Positions 38,103 to 50,039 of a stretch of 64,000 nucleotides of DNA are shown one piece after another; the stretch's first letter is position 1; every line of letters begins with the position of its first letter. The notes below the pieces were generated by a model, which saw nothing but the letters and a program-made list of their open reading frames with translations, had not been told where the DNA came from and did no database searches. The stretch covers positions 496,001-560,000 of the forward strand of contig OX155964.1 in NCBI GenBank assembly GCA_944548615.1, in the 5' to 3' direction. A program made the translations under genes and the position numbers. The stretch comes from Micropterix aruncella. Taxonomy: Eukaryota > Arthropoda > Insecta > Lepidoptera > Micropterigidae.

Positions 38103-38272
38103 TGGTTAGCGGACAAACTTATTTGTTCAATAATCTTTATTTCCACAACGCGCGCATGTACCTACCCTGCACTGTGATTCGGTTAGGTTAGTTGCAAGAT
38201 ATTGCCATGTGGATTGGTCGACTGTTTATGTGCAAATACAGAGTTTATTATTATCATTATTATTAAAATATC
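38103..38272 (+). repeat. LINE 3' UTR end
   Basis: The block gcggacaaacttatttgttc, then aatctttatttccacaacg, gcactgtgatt, tagttgcaagatattgcc and cagagtttattattatc matches 46340-46500 and, with an insertion, 8094-8800. There is no coding part here. Confidence 0.6.
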
Positions 38273-38299
38273 CGGGCAACGGCAAAGACATTTCAATAA

Positions 38300-38645
38300 C
38301 GGATGGTTAGGCCATTTTTAATTATGTCCGTGTCATATATATTTATCCTACCTACCCTCCCAATCAGTTATAAATTACGCGCCGGCCGAAACAGACGTGC
38401 TTCTAGTTTGAGTATTCTTGTTTATCGCTCTGTGATTATATAGTAATTTACGCGTTCGTGAGCTGGCCAGCTGAAGATTTGGAGACATTCGGAGTGAAAA
38501 ATACAGCAAGGAATCGCGCGAAAAATAGAAAGGTGCGTAAACTTTGATTCCTTCTCCTCTCCACAATGATGATTATAATTATTTAAAATAACCAACCTTC
38601 CTGACAGTCCACTCTCCATATTATTTAACTTAAACCCAACAACGG
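38300..38645 (-). repeat. 330-bp dispersed repeat R, copy 2
   Basis: Inverted copy of 3755-4085. Shared landmarks are ggttaggccattttta, gtccgtgtcatatatattta, ctacctaccctcccaatcag, ggagacattcggagtgaaaa, caaggaatcgcgcgaaaaat and aacttaaacccaac. As at the first locus, a GC-rich retroposon and a LINE 3' end lie next to it in the same relative order. Confidence 0.7.
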
Positions 38646-39234
38646 ATTTAAAAACAGAATATTTTTTTGGAGTTTGGAATTCCAACTCAAACTAAAGCTA
38701 TCAACGTGGCAAGTGCGACAAAATGGCAATTACATTGTAATGGACCTAATACTTGGATGGCATGAAGAACCACACAGTATGTGTGTGACGTTCACCGCGT
38801 TGCATAGTTATTCTGGGAGCGAAGGCATTATCGCGTTAGAGGTCACACAGAGCTGTGCACAATTGTGTGTAATTAGCGTAATATGTATGCGAGGGATCCG
38901 GTCGTCATCACAATGGCCGATAAAGATGGCACATGGCTGCAGGCAGTTAGGGGAAAAACATTAATTCGCTGTGTTATGTGGAAGAAGGCACGCATGGCGG
39001 AATCCGCGAAGCGGCGATAGAACAGACGAGACAGGTAGGGTCATTCATAGCCCACCACGCTCGTATACACAAGCCGTGGCGCCAGTCACGTATCTTTTCG
39101 TAATAATTACTGCACTTTTCGTAATAATTACTTTCTTTCTTACCTGATTCTCTCTTACAGTTTCTGTACTGTCAATTAATTCGCGTATAGGGCCAGTCAA
39201 TTTGTACACGAAATAGATTCCGACCTTGCAAAAA
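38646..39234. other. No gene recognised
   Basis: A 96-codon plus-strand frame (38674-38964) is present but I recognise no domain in it. A short duplicated phrase cttttcgtaataattact lies at 39094-39132. Confidence 0.3.
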
Positions 39235-40310
39235 AGTTTTTAGTTTAATTTTAATTTACCGACCCACCAACGAGGAGGGAAAGTATTGTGAAGAGGGACA
39301 AATCCATTTTATTTATTTATTTATTTATTTATTTAGTAACACATCTAGTAAACAATTAATGTCATATTTGTAAGTAAGATGTTAGCAAGAAATTGATGCG
39401 ACATTATTTTTAATGTTTGACACAGTCGCCTTACTAGGCCTAGGCCTGTTCTAAGACAGACTTTTAATGATGATATCAAGTGGGCACTGTCAACTTAAAC
39501 TATAGTTAGTACTTATTTTTAAATCGACAAATATGAAACTACAAATATTTACCCATATACAAATATAGATACTCATATACATGTATAGATAAAATATATA
39601 TCCATATATGCATACATACACATACATATATGTATACGAAAATAATAATAAAACCAAAATAAATAAAAGTTAAAACTAAAATAATATACACATATAAATC
39701 AATTACATATTGATATAACGCTTACATACCTATAATAGTCATTTAAAATTATCATGGTAAAAACTAAATACTAAGTACTAAATAGGTACAATCATTCAAA
39801 ATACGACAGATGAATAAGACCATTTCCAGATGAAAGTCTGTTTGTGTGTGTCTGTGTGTATTCATCCACGATAGCGCCCGAACGCTTAATCCCATTAAGC
39901 TGAAATTTGCCACGCAGGCATCATTTGATCATGGCAAGTTGAGGTTTGATTGAAATTGGTCCCTGGGAGGGGGGGGGGGGGGGGAGGGGCACTAGTCATA
40001 TTTTAATCTCGAAATATTCGACTTACTGACTTGAAATTTGGTACACAGATGCCTCGTTGGGCCGAAATCGCATTATGAGGTTTTGTTTGGAATATCTCAT
40101 ATTCAAGCTACACTAATAATATTTACATACCGCCGTATTAACTACCAAACTGAACTAACTGTTTGCATTCCCGCTGCCGTCATTACGGTTGTGTCAAACC
40201 TTCTTCCCAAAGAACACCACGCTCAAAATCATTAAGTCCTTGGCTCCTTGCCGGGAAAGTTTTGGGGTCACACAACCATTTTTCCACCGTCAATATGTTA
40301 GAAAGACCTA
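39235..40310 (+). repeat. GT-rich interspersed repeat family K, split by a LINE tail
   Basis: The family head (gagggaaagtattgtgaaga, acaaatccatttt) lies at 39270-39306. The continuation (gaccatttccagatgaaagt, gtgtgtgtctgtgtgtattc, the poly-G run at 39967-39984, ttgaaatttggtacacagat, ggaaagttttggggtcacac) resumes at about 39815. The same parts are contiguous at 50050-50160. About 500 bp of LINE-like sequence separate them here. Confidence 0.65.
39307..39800 (-). mobile_element. LINE 3' UTR inserted in family K
   Basis: It starts with (ttta)n at 39307-39336, the reverse of a taaa-rich 3' tail, and contains cttactaggcctaggcctgt, shared with 45295-45320 and in reverse with 17480-17510. AT-rich sequence with several tacatata runs follows. 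No ORF2 part is recognisable. Confidence 0.5.
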
Positions 40311-42480
40311 TGCGAACTGCGAAATGCTAAAGAATCAACAAAATGTTTGCACTGTTTTCGGTTGTTGCTTAACATCTCCTAAGGAATGCCCGAAAACAAA
40401 GTTATTTTTTTCTTTTAAAGTAGAATAAATTTGCTATAGTTTGAAAAGTGCTAAGTTTCAATTGTCCTCAACAGTCAAAAGACCTACTTAAATAATACTA
40501 CAGTTGCATTCGGCCCTATATGCTCCTGTTTTTTTATTTAACTCGTGAAGTACTAGCAAAATTTTGAAACATGAACCAATCGATTCGATTAGATTTAGAG
40601 TTATTTAACTATAAACTTTTGGATTTTTACCTATTTCGTTTCGTTGCGTAGATATTTCTACGGCATTTCGAAGTCTGTAGCCGCTTTCGACTTATTAAAG
40701 CCTAAAATATTAGGTTCTTACGTATATACTTGCCGTTTTTTAACACTGGCCATTTTGAACTTAGATAACTTTGGTTTGTTTTCGAATTTCCCATACAACG
40801 AAAAAATATTTCATGCCATGTTATTTATTCCTTTTTTAAAATCGTTTTCAATTTCGTGAAATGTTATTTCGATGTCTTTACGTTATTTTTCCTCGTATAT
40901 TTTTCGGTGTTTAACTAGGAAAAGTTGATCAAAGACATTAACCAATTCCATTAAAATGACAATACTGCATAGATAATAGGGGTCAATAAATTGATTAATT
41001 AAATATATATCTTTATTTCAGTCGTTTACTTTCAGCTAAAAACAACATACACGAATACGCTTAACATGCATGTACATGATCAGTACACTGAAATGAAACG
41101 AAAAATCTCTTTATTGCACGATTAAGTCAAGGTACAATGGCAGACTTATTGCTACATAGCAATATCTTCCAGTCAACCAACATGCATGCTAACATGCTAA
41201 CATAAGTCCGTTTGACTGTAATCCAAAAGTCATTTGCATATTTGGCCTTTAAACTTTTTAATAGTCTTCCAAAGTCAATACGAGTTTAGAACCAAATATG
41301 TTTTAATATAGAGTTAAACACTGGCTGATCATGACCTCAAAAAAATATCACAATATCTCTAAAATATATTGTTATCATTAAAAATAATACCATGTCTCTG
41401 AAATATAGGTAAAAATAAATAGGTAATATAGGTAAAGGTTTTATTAATAATTTATTTACTTATTAAATAAATTCATTGTACATGTCTTATCTATGGTTAC
41501 ATTAGGAAAAATAGTTACTTCCTAGTTAAATAAGGAGACAAAGTATAAATAAGGAAGCCTTCGAAACGAAAATGATTATTCTGATACTAAAACATACGAT
41601 GTAAAACTCTTATCAATAATTTGATAATGCTTTATTAATCATTATAATTATTATCGTTTCACGTTTGTGATAATTGAGCATTTATATTTTATTTTGCCGA
41701 CTGGTTATTATTAGTATTATTTTATGGATTATTTGTTGCATTAGTTTTAGGCTATTGATATCTTTGATTTTTGTTTTGATTATTTGTTTCATCTACATTT
41801 TTGACTACTTATATTGTAAACGTTTATTATTATGACATATCCCACTGTATTTGGAATTTTGGATGAATAAAAGACTATTGACTTTTATACCACTCATTAA
41901 ATACTCTGAAAAAGCCTTATATACAACTCATAGGACCTAATAAATTTTGTGTTTGGTTTATCTTCACCGCCCATAATCATGATATAGAATATATTGCACT
42001 CAAAACCATTGGATTTACTATTTTTGACGGTGGCGCTCTACAGCGCACGGCTTGACATAATGGAAGGGTTCGACAGGGCCCATTTAGTGGGCGTTTACAG
42101 CGACCATCGCACCGCACTACTTTTCACTAATTAACGCGGATAATTATCCTCGACAGTGATTACTATGTGCTGAGTACGGACGGGATGGGAATGACAGGGT
42201 ATCCCTTTAATAAAATGGCGCTGGTACATCAGTCATAGAAATTAAAATAGAAAATCCATAGATAGACCAACGCAATCAATATACCTGCAATAACCCATCG
42301 CACTACTTACATTGAAGAAACCTTGCTCTGAAAGGTTGAATTTGGTGAAAGCATGAATCCTGATGGAATCCCATTTTTCGCAAATATATAGTTTTCTGCT
42401 GCACGTAGGGACATTGATCGATAAAGAAAACGCTAAAACATAGATCTCAATTTCGGTACACAATTGCCAATATCAATCTT
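40311..42480. other. No gene recognised
   Basis: Over 2 kb of AT-rich DNA with short chance frames (up to 79 codons). Near 41100-41170, ctttattgcacgattaag and attgctacatagcaatatc look like the reverse of a LINE 3' end. GC-richer patches at 42020-42200 hold nothing I can name. Confidence 0.35.
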
Positions 42481-42481
42481 T

Positions 42482-42712
42482 GGAGTTGTTGACTGCAATG
42501 AGCGAACTCGACACCTCAGGCTGTTATGACGATATATAGATCGTTCTTTCAGCTGTGAGGTGATTACACAGATACTTAGGGACAACACAGTCCACAGTCG
42601 AGTTCCGCCAACATGCACGTAAGAAGCCGACAACTTACCGCGAGGCACTGGAAAGTAAAATTAGCGGGTCAACCTCAAGCCCTTACTATCAGATTTGGCC
42701 GGATGTCATAAG
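42482..42712 (-). repeat. Divergent partial copy of the GC-rich retroposon-like family
   Basis: Ordered matches to the copy at 48749-48965 are ggagttgttgactgcaa, a tctttcagctg block, cttagggacaacacagtcca, gagttccgcca, gccgacaacttaccgcga and cagatttggccgg. Only the 3' third in family orientation is present, with many changes. Confidence 0.6.
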
Positions 42713-43119
42713 TTAAGTAAATGTAGATGTGTTTATCCCGATCAGGTTTTCAAGTTGTCTCGGGGGCAAAGTTCGGGCCGACTGCACTGTAGAAGACTTG
42801 GAAATGGACTTTCCAGTTTATTAAGTTTATTCATGTTTATTCATGTTTATTAAGTTTATTCAGTTTATTCATGCGCGTCTACGTAAGCCACATCAGCGGA
42901 GCAAATGATCGGTAAGATAAAAGATTTTGCCATAAAGGAATTTATCCTCATCACTGAGCCTCAAAAAATAAACACCCTCAAAGTTGGCACCCCTGGAAGT
43001 AGCACAAATTCACTGCTCCGCGATAGGAATAGGTAATTATGATTGTAGCCAACCTCGAAGAATAAGTAACTTTACGTAAGTTACTTATTCTTCTTCAAGC
43101 CAAATTCGTCAAGCCAATA
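42713..43119. other. No gene; 13-bp perfect palindrome at 43060-43090
   Basis: Arms gaataagtaactt (43060-43072) and aagttacttattc (43078-43090) flank tacgt, just upstream of a LINE remnant. A short tttattcatg duplication occurs near 42826-42870. Otherwise nothing is recognised. Confidence 0.5.
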
Positions 43120-43806
43120 CAAAATGTACGCGAGGCTGGTTTACTTCAGCTATTTTCACAGCTTGATGTGGTATGGCATCTTGCTGTGGGGTCATGCTGC
43201 TGAGGCTAATAAAATATTTATACTACAGAAACGAGCCATCCGCGCTATCTATAAATTAGGTGCTAGACAGTCGTTACGCGAAAAACTTATTAAAAGACAG
43301 TCGTTACGCGAAGAAATCAATATTTTGACACTTGCATCGCATTACATCTATGAAAACTTAATGTATGTACATAAAAATAAAGAACTGTTTTTAAAAAACT
43401 CTGATAGGCATGGTGTCAATACTAGAAATAAAAATAAACTTGCTGACCATGAAAGTCGACTCTCCAAAACCACAAAATCATTCAAAGGGCAATGTATACG
43501 CTTCTACAATTAAGTCCCCGAAAACCTGCAAAGTTTATCTGTAATACAATTTGTCATTTATTAAGAAGAAGCTGTACTCAAAGGGCTACTATAACATAAA
43601 TGATTATCTAGACGACAAAGACCCTTGGAAATAAAATGGTTACCTCGATGATTTATATCACGTTATATGTCACAATAATTTGTTATAATGTCACAATAAT
43701 TTAATTTTTATATCATTTATGTATGTTTGTATGCATTATTGACGTCAAAAAGTTACGATTTCGTACTATTTTGAATAAAAAACTTATGATTGTGATTATG
43801 ATTATA
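43120..43806 (+). mobile_element. LINE 3' end, ORF2 C-terminus, Jockey/CR1 group
   Basis: The frame from 43124 reads WYGILLWGHAAEANKIFILQ, KRAIRAIYKLG and NILTLASHYIYENLMYVHKN, the same block order as residues 612-690 of the LINE at 53113-55392. After a stop at 43513 and a frameshift near 43545 it goes on FIKKKLYSKGYYNINDYLDD and ends KDPWK before the stop at 43634. An 18-bp phrase, agacagtcgttacgcgaa, is duplicated at about 43265-43312, adding RQSLRE twice. The 3' tail is a gattat repeat at 43785-43806. It is 5'-truncated and dead. Confidence 0.8.
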
Positions 43807-44525
43807 GAACATTTACTATCGACAAAAACTAGTTAATCAAAGAGAAACCAATTGAATTTTAAGAAACGTATTTAGCTTATCCTGCAATCGATAATTTCAT
43901 TACGGAAACCATCTAAATTCGTCAACGTCATTGCAAATTGGGCAGAGCCATGTTAAAACATTTTTTCGACAACATTCAGAGACGACTGATTTATTGCATG
44001 TAGTCTGCAGATCGGCTCGAGTCTAGACATGCACATACATGATACTTGTGGTCGGCAACACACTTTGAAATATAGACTCGAACAATAGCATTATGAATCT
44101 ACTTTTTGTGAGCGCATAACAGGCCGCCCGTAGAGGTTGGAATTTGCGCGCGAAACGTGGGACCGTCTTCTATTATTGCCCTTGTCACCTTCAATTTACC
44201 CACCGAAGAGCAGAGAAACTTAAAGAGAGCGAGGAACCGAAAATATTTTTTCCAACTTCTACTTAGTTTATGATTATCTCGAACACAGTATGAATTCGAA
44301 AATTGCGGGTGCAATATGAACTCGAAAATAGTGTTTTTTTTTATTTAGTTGATACTGTACATTAATGTCGTAAATTTTGTAGTAAAATATCAAATTAAGC
44401 GAATAAATCCGATATCTTCTTGGCTCGATAACCAAGAAGAATGCAATCCGGGATCTAGGTGTTTTTTTTATATAAAAAGTAATTATTTAACTCTCACATA
44501 GATAACATCACTAAAAAAGCATAAA
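43807..44525. other. No gene recognised
   Basis: AT-rich with a GC-richer piece near 44100-44230; the 71-codon minus-strand frame there is not recognisable. Confidence 0.35.
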
Positions 44526-44529
44526 TAGT

Positions 44530-45063
44530 ATGTTAGGATTCGTACTTAGAGCTTTAAAACAGTTCTCAGTTAAACATTCTCTCTTACTCTTATACAACGT
44601 ATTCGTCCGCAGTCACCTCGAATATGCGTCTCAAATATGGTCCTTTAGCTATAATGTTCACGTAAAAAGAATTGAACGTATTCAAAATTTGTTGTTGAAA
44701 CATTTGAATTGTTTCTTTTTGTCCTTTCCCAATTACAGCGAAGCAGCTAGCTTTCATGGTCTTCAATCACTACAATCAAGAAGGAAATGTGCAGATGTGG
44801 TGTTTTTCCATAAATTGTTGACAGTTTACATTGATTGTTCGGATCTTCTTGGAATGGTATCTTTTCGTTTACCATCGCGACTCACTCGCCAAACGGAGTT
44901 GTTCCATCTACCGCAGGTTGGCACTAATTACGCACAAAACTGTTTTATTTATAGAGTATGTAAAATTTATAATACGCAGCTAGGCGATATTGATGTATTC
45001 AATTCGTCATCTATCACTCTTAAAAAAGAAATAATTAATGACGATGTTGTCGTAGCATTGTAA
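44530..45063 (+). pseudogene. LINE ORF2 C-terminal fragment, 177 codons
   Basis: The frame is open and reads LGFVLRALKQFS, YNVFVRSHLEYASQIWSFSY, VKRIERIQNLLLKHL, FRLPSRLTRQTELFHLPQVG and TNYAQNCFIYRVCKIYN. This is the post-RT region of Jockey/CR1-type LINEs (LLYxxxVRSxLEYxSxIWxP ... IExIQxxFLxxL ... TNYxxNxxxxRxxxxYN). RT motifs lie upstream and are missing, so the frame is a 5'-truncated remnant that happens to lack stops. The fragment at 3538-3753 belongs to a related lineage. Confidence 0.8.
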
Positions 45064-45156
45064 TCGCAATATATAATATAATATTAATAATATGTATTCA
45101 AGAATATATCAAGAATATATTTAAATAATATGTATAACAATAATATGCATACATTA

Positions 45157-45420
45157 TTTATTTATTTATTTATTTATTAAAGAAAAGCACATTTTTCACG
45201 GCAGTACATTGTAAGTTTAACATTATAGGCTTAAATGTAAATAATAGCAAAATAGAAAGCACCGCAGTCCACATTTTTTTTTAAATCAACGCCGCCTAAC
45301 TAGGCCTAGGCCCGTACTAAGGCAAGCGTACCAAGTAGACAGTGGCTTGTGCATACTTTAGAATACTTAATTATAAAATTATGCTAGGTATCAAATAATA
45401 TTAAAAATTAACTAATAATA
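45157..45420 (-). mobile_element. LINE 3' UTR, reverse orientation
   Basis: It begins with (ttta)n at 45157-45178 and contains gcctaactaggcctaggccc, the 3' UTR motif shared with 39430 and 17490. No coding sequence follows. A gtgtagtgtgatgtaa-type simple repeat is at 45438-45500. Confidence 0.55.
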
Positions 45421-45999
45421 ATAAATATTGTAATTTGAGTGTAGTGTGATGTAATTGTAGTGTAGTGTAGTGTGATGTAACTGTAGCTGTAGTGTGCTGG
45501 AAAAATAACATTCAATAAATGGTGAAATAATCAAATTGAATAATAATAATATAATGGATGTGGATATATGGAACGTGTATTCTCATAAAATTGTATTTAT
45601 TTATATGATTCCCCTCTTCCCAATTTCCACCTCCTTTTATATGAGTGTATTCTTCATAGAAAACTGTTAAATGTTTAAATTATTAATGTTTTAGTGGAAA
45701 CATGTTATTAGCACTATCTTTGAAACTTAATAATTTTGTACGCAATATTTTGTAAAAGCTGTTTGTTTCAGAATAAAAATAAAATAAAAATTAACTTTGC
45801 AAGAAGAGCATGGAATGATAAGAGCCGGAAAAAATAGACCAGAAGATAATCACACTGGGGAAAGTGTTGATTGAAATAACTGAGAAAAAGAAAATCATCA
45901 CCACTTATAGCGAAAACAAATTGCTTAAAATCTCGAGAATAAATGATTTTATATTGTACTGTGCGAGAAGGAGACATGTTCACGTACTTGTTTTTCTCT
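45421..45999. other. No gene recognised
   Basis: AT-rich with a tgtagtgtag simple repeat at 45438-45500. Short frames only. Confidence 0.35.
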
Positions 46000-46500
46000 C
46001 TCACTTACTTCCCCCAATCAACACAATTCTATCTACACGAATTTTTCAAACCATTAAGTTCCCACGGTCTCGTACTTCGGCCAGCCTCTGAAAATTTGCT
46101 CAAAATTCCTTGTCATAATACTGATTTCTATTTCTACTCGTTCTGCGTCCATGGCGCAGACTTTAGAACAATCTCCCAGTAATACGAAACTCGCCTTCTT
46201 TGGAATCAATCAAGGCACGTCAAAAAGTGCTACTTTTCCAAGAAGTAACCAGTTCTTCCCTTTCTCTCTCCTTCCTATGCCAATTTCTTCTCCTGGTCAT
46301 TGTTAGTTTTGAATATAGCAGTTTATCTGTTATGCAGACAAACTTATTTATTTACTGTATTTCCACAAAGCGCGCATTTACCTCTGCACGGTGATTAGGC
46401 TAGATGCAAGATATTGCTATGTGACAATAAGCTCGCCCTTTTCGTATTTTAATTTTGTAATAAAAGTGCAAATAAAGAGTTTATTATTATCGCACTGGGT
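46000..46500 (+). mobile_element. LINE 3' end: ORF2 C-terminus scrap and 3' UTR
   Basis: It has the same ORF2 C-terminus as 7741-8106: SHGLVLRPASENLLKIPCHN is readable in the 45943-46182 frame. The 3' UTR (gcagacaaacttatttattt, tgcaagatattgctatgtg) ends caaataaagagtttattattatcg at about 46494. This copy shows the uninterrupted order that reveals the insertion at 8107-8695. Confidence 0.6.
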
Positions 46501-46884
46501 GGCTTTATGAATTGTGGTTTTAGTATTGTTTAAATTTATGAATGCTGAACATGGACTTCTAAGGAATTTTGTGAAAGCATACTTATATTTAAATGCTATT
46601 AAGAGCATGTTAAAAGAAGAGTCATCAGTTATTATCGGCAGCAACTCGGCTGGAAAGCGAAAGGTGAGGAGACCGACATACTATGATACATGCAATACAC
46701 TGACACAGAAATATGAGATATGTCATACAATGATGGATGAAAGGACATAATTAGCATATATGAAACTGGAGGTAAGTGGACTATAAGACAGCGATACCAA
46801 ACAGCGAAAGAGATTAAGATAAATATAATACCTACAACATCTTAACAAATAAAAAACCGACCTATTTTTTTTTATAAGTGCAGC
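46501..46884. other. No gene recognised
   Basis: The 78-codon plus-strand frame (46514-46750) resembles no family I know. AT-rich flank. Confidence 0.3.
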
Positions 46885-47290
46885 AGCCATTTCATGGTGA
46901 AACTTAGAACGGGCTATCATAACTGAATGCGTATACAAAGTTTCGTATCTGTGCTGTTGACCGTTGAGGACTCCCCTCGTCGGGAGCCAACCCCGGGTGA
47001 AAAATCAGGTCATGCTTACCATAAAAAAATGAATTGTCATCAGAACTGCTCCAACATGTAAATTTTCAACTTCGTATGATAATATTTGAGAAGTTTCATC
47101 AATTCCTCATGGATCCCATCATCAGAACAGGATTTTGATAAAAATGGAACCAATCTGGAAGTATATCCTTTCAAATAAAAATCGAATTTTCCAAATCGGT
47201 TCATAAATGATGGAGTTCTAAGGTAACAAACATAAAAAATATACAACCGAATTGATAACCTCTTCCTTTTTTTGAAGTCGGTTAAAAATA
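46885..47290 (+). repeat. Interspersed repeat family M
   Basis: It carries one unit of the sequence that is tandemly repeated in reverse at 59340-59715 (cagccatttcatggtgaaac, acgggctatcataa, tgctgttgaccgttgagg). It continues with aaatcaggtcatgcttaccat, matched in reverse near 59330-59345. It ends tttttttgaagtcggttaaa, a phrase common at the ends of insect repeats. Confidence 0.6.
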
Positions 47291-48514
47291 AGAAGAATTT
47301 ATATTTCTATTATTGGATTTAAGTTGTTTCATTCGGGTCAAATATAAACATATTACTACAATTCATGGAGCAGGTGTTCCTATACCATGCATATACGAGT
47401 AAAATGTGCGCTTGGTATACCGCTGGACCGATTCAGGGTGACTCCTTACTGGGATTGTGTGATCTAATCTAATCCAATTTAATCTCGGGAAATCGAAACC
47501 AACCCAAGTCTATTTTAAGAATTTTAAGGGGTAACCCAAGTCTATTTTAAGAATCTCAGGGGTATAGGGTCTATTTTAAGAATGTACTGATCGGGAGTAG
47601 TTGGTCGTGCATATGCGCCTTGCACTGGCACGGTGTTGCAAAGGTCGAAGTACGGTCTTACACGGTTTTAATTTATGTAAGAGAGCGAGGGACCGAGGCG
47701 CACCGCGCACTCGGCAGACCGCAATAAGCTATCCAAATAATTACCAGACAACACGAAAGGACAATACCGACAGGACGTACGAACCACCGTAAATTGCTTT
47801 CTGCCGTGCATGAGGATATGCGATGCACTGGATATTCAGCCAACCCCTTAAGCAGATTACCCAGAAGAAATAGATGATTTTATACACAAGCTCGGAAATA
47901 GACACGTCGATGGCAGATATACTTCTTGACAACAGCAACTTCAACAAAGGACAACCGATCGAAACGTGGAAAATGCTTGAAATCTGCTACTCAGATTGCT
48001 ACATTATATGCAAGCTTCTCGATGGAAAGGGGACCACATAAAAGAACTAATACCTACTGACAACCGCCTAGAGATACTCAGGAGGCAACTGGATAATATA
48101 GGACGACCGATAAACATGAAAACATTTTCTTAAAAACATGAAATAAAATACTTTGACAAAACGAAAGAGGAATGGAAAGAATTGGCACAAGACGAAATCA
48201 AAATATAGAAAGCGGCGCAGAAGTATATAAAATGGATCAAACATATACGGAAACTATCAAAGGGGAATAGACAAACCGTTCAACGGTACAAGGAAACATT
48301 TTTAAAAATATTTAATATATTAAATATAATTAATACAATTTACAACAGAAGGGCTATGGTATTAGGTAAACATTATTTTAAAACGTGCAGGAGTAACAAA
48401 TTAAAGCTGTAGACATTGGCTCATTGTATACCTAACTGAGCAAAAACATCGGTATCCAGGGGATGCTGGGATATTGCTTTACCATTATTGCAAAGAGACC
48501 TGTTAGAACTATTC
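47291..48514. repeat. Unassigned DNA with a 34-bp tandem repeat at 47502-47585
   Basis: The phrase aacccaagtctattttaaga is repeated with aagggg or caggggt spacers, two complete times and once partly. The remainder is AT-rich and holds scraps that read like a decayed frame (about 47990-48290, KEEWKELAQDEIK-like) without a recognised family. Confidence 0.45.
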
Positions 48515-48746
48515 TACAAGGGGCGTTCAAAAAAAGGGATACTTAGTTCTAAACTCCTCGGAACCATATAGAAAAAAAATGCTAATACATCTGGTATTAT
48601 TTTGTAAAAACACAAATTAATTTTCTTTTGTTTTTTTAATAAGAGTCATTCGAATATTTCACAAAACTCTTTGCGTTTGTTACAACAGGATCTTGACCGT
48701 TTTTGGCTCGATTCATTACTATGGACGAAACGTGGTTTCATCAACT
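48515..48746 (+). pseudogene. mariner element remnant, internally deleted
   Basis: At 48517 caaggggcgttcaaaaaaag resembles a mariner inverted-repeat end. From 48700 the plus strand reads FLARFITMDETWFHQL, the mariner transposase block FxxRxITMDETWxHH with the first catalytic aspartate. Most of the transposase N-terminus is missing between them. Coding similarity stops at 48744, where the GC-rich retroposon begins. Confidence 0.7.
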
Positions 48747-49412
48747 AGAGTTGTCGACTACAACGGGCGAGCCCGTCACCTCAAGAAGTTTTAACGATTG
48801 GTCGTTCTATCTCCCTGGAGTGAGCGCAGAAGACTTAGGACAAAGACAGTCCACCGTCTAGCTCCGCCACAACCCCGTAAGACGCCAACGCCTTAACCGC
48901 GAGATAGCCAGGAGTGTTACCCAGCGGGCCTACACTCACGCCCTTACTTCCAATTGCGACCAGATTAGTCCAGTCTCTCGATTGGTTACGAGTTCGAGGT
49001 TGCTTGCGCGGTCCTCTCCCTTACGAAGCGGTGAAACGGTGTATACCGAATCTATCGCTGACCACGGCATCCTTTGCCCGGCTGTTCACCCAGGATCGGG
49101 TAGCCGATGGTCGTTTCAAGAGCAGTCGCCGTAAGGTCCGCAACCACTCCCGCTCTATAGAAAACAGTACTGCTTCCAGACTCCCCCGACTGTTAGTCAG
49201 AGTGCACAGTCGATTGGCTTACGCCGCACGGTGCGCAGACCGTCCAGGAGCGCCAGAAGGCTGATTCCTATGGGAAACTAGACTTAAGGCCAGAGTCCTA
49301 CCCGGGCTCGCACTTCATGCGTGGAGGCCGCCGGATGGCCGTGAGCGTGACCAACCCTGAACAGAATGGGTCTTCGAGGCCAACTCAGCAAGGGCCCATT
49401 AGCTCTCTAGTA
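48747..49412 (-). mobile_element. GC-rich retroposon-like element, full reverse copy
   Basis: It begins agttgtcgactacaacgggc and ends gggcccattagctc, matching the reverse of the copies at 15346-16014 and 37413-38085. It keeps the 116-codon frame at 48914-49264 mentioned for 37.4 kb, with LPYEAVKRCIPNL and FKSSRRKVRNH near its middle. I could not define convincing target duplications. Confidence 0.75.
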
Positions 49413-49525
49413 TTGGACATAGCAGCAAAATACATGGGCCTGCAGATAAATCAAATGAAAACCTTCTTTTTAACCCGAATATTATACAAAGTTATCGTAG
49501 CAACACCGTGAAAGAAACAGAGAAC
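49413..49525 (+). pseudogene. Small LINE RT scrap
   Basis: The plus strand reads LDIAAKYMGLQINQMKT, then FFLTR. This resembles the block GLxINxxKTxxM after the YADD box of LINEs. Nothing else of the element can be seen. Confidence 0.5.
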
Positions 49526-50039
49526 CCTAGAGTCAATGTAACGTTTTACGCCTACATAATATATGCATAGGCCAATGCCTCAAAAACGAAGTGGATCTTT
49601 ATGATTCCCCCGTAAACATTGGAAAATCTCTGGTACACGTCTCTTCTTCCGTCGATTTGTTTATTAACAACAAGTTTATTGCGTTATTCCGAGAGTAGGT
49701 CTCCGAGACTGGTACTGCTTTTACCTTGTTCCAGAATTGGGACATTTATATTACTTCCAACTATCAGGTTAGTCAGTGTGTGAAGTTTCTTTAGACCTGC
49801 GACCGGTTGTTTATTTCCTCTTGCGTTAATCACATTTGCTAGGTCACTGAGTCTTCATTCAGTCCTTTTTGTGACATTTCTTGTGTCTTGCATTTGCTTC
49901 AGATGGATACATTGTACTGCAGATCAAATTATATCTTCATATTATTGATTTCAGTTTCTACACTTTGTACTTCTGTGTCAAAGCCTGATTTTCCATCATC
50001 TGACTTTTAGCTAAATCTCATGGTAGATCATTTTACTTT
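49526..50039. other. No gene recognised
   Basis: Mixed-composition DNA with no open frame of note. Confidence 0.35.

Noticed and set aside
39300..39340. (ttta)n runs considered as independent microsatellites
   Set aside because: Here and at 3361, 7045 and 45157 they sit at the end of LINE 3' UTR sequence in the orientation expected for an A-rich tail.
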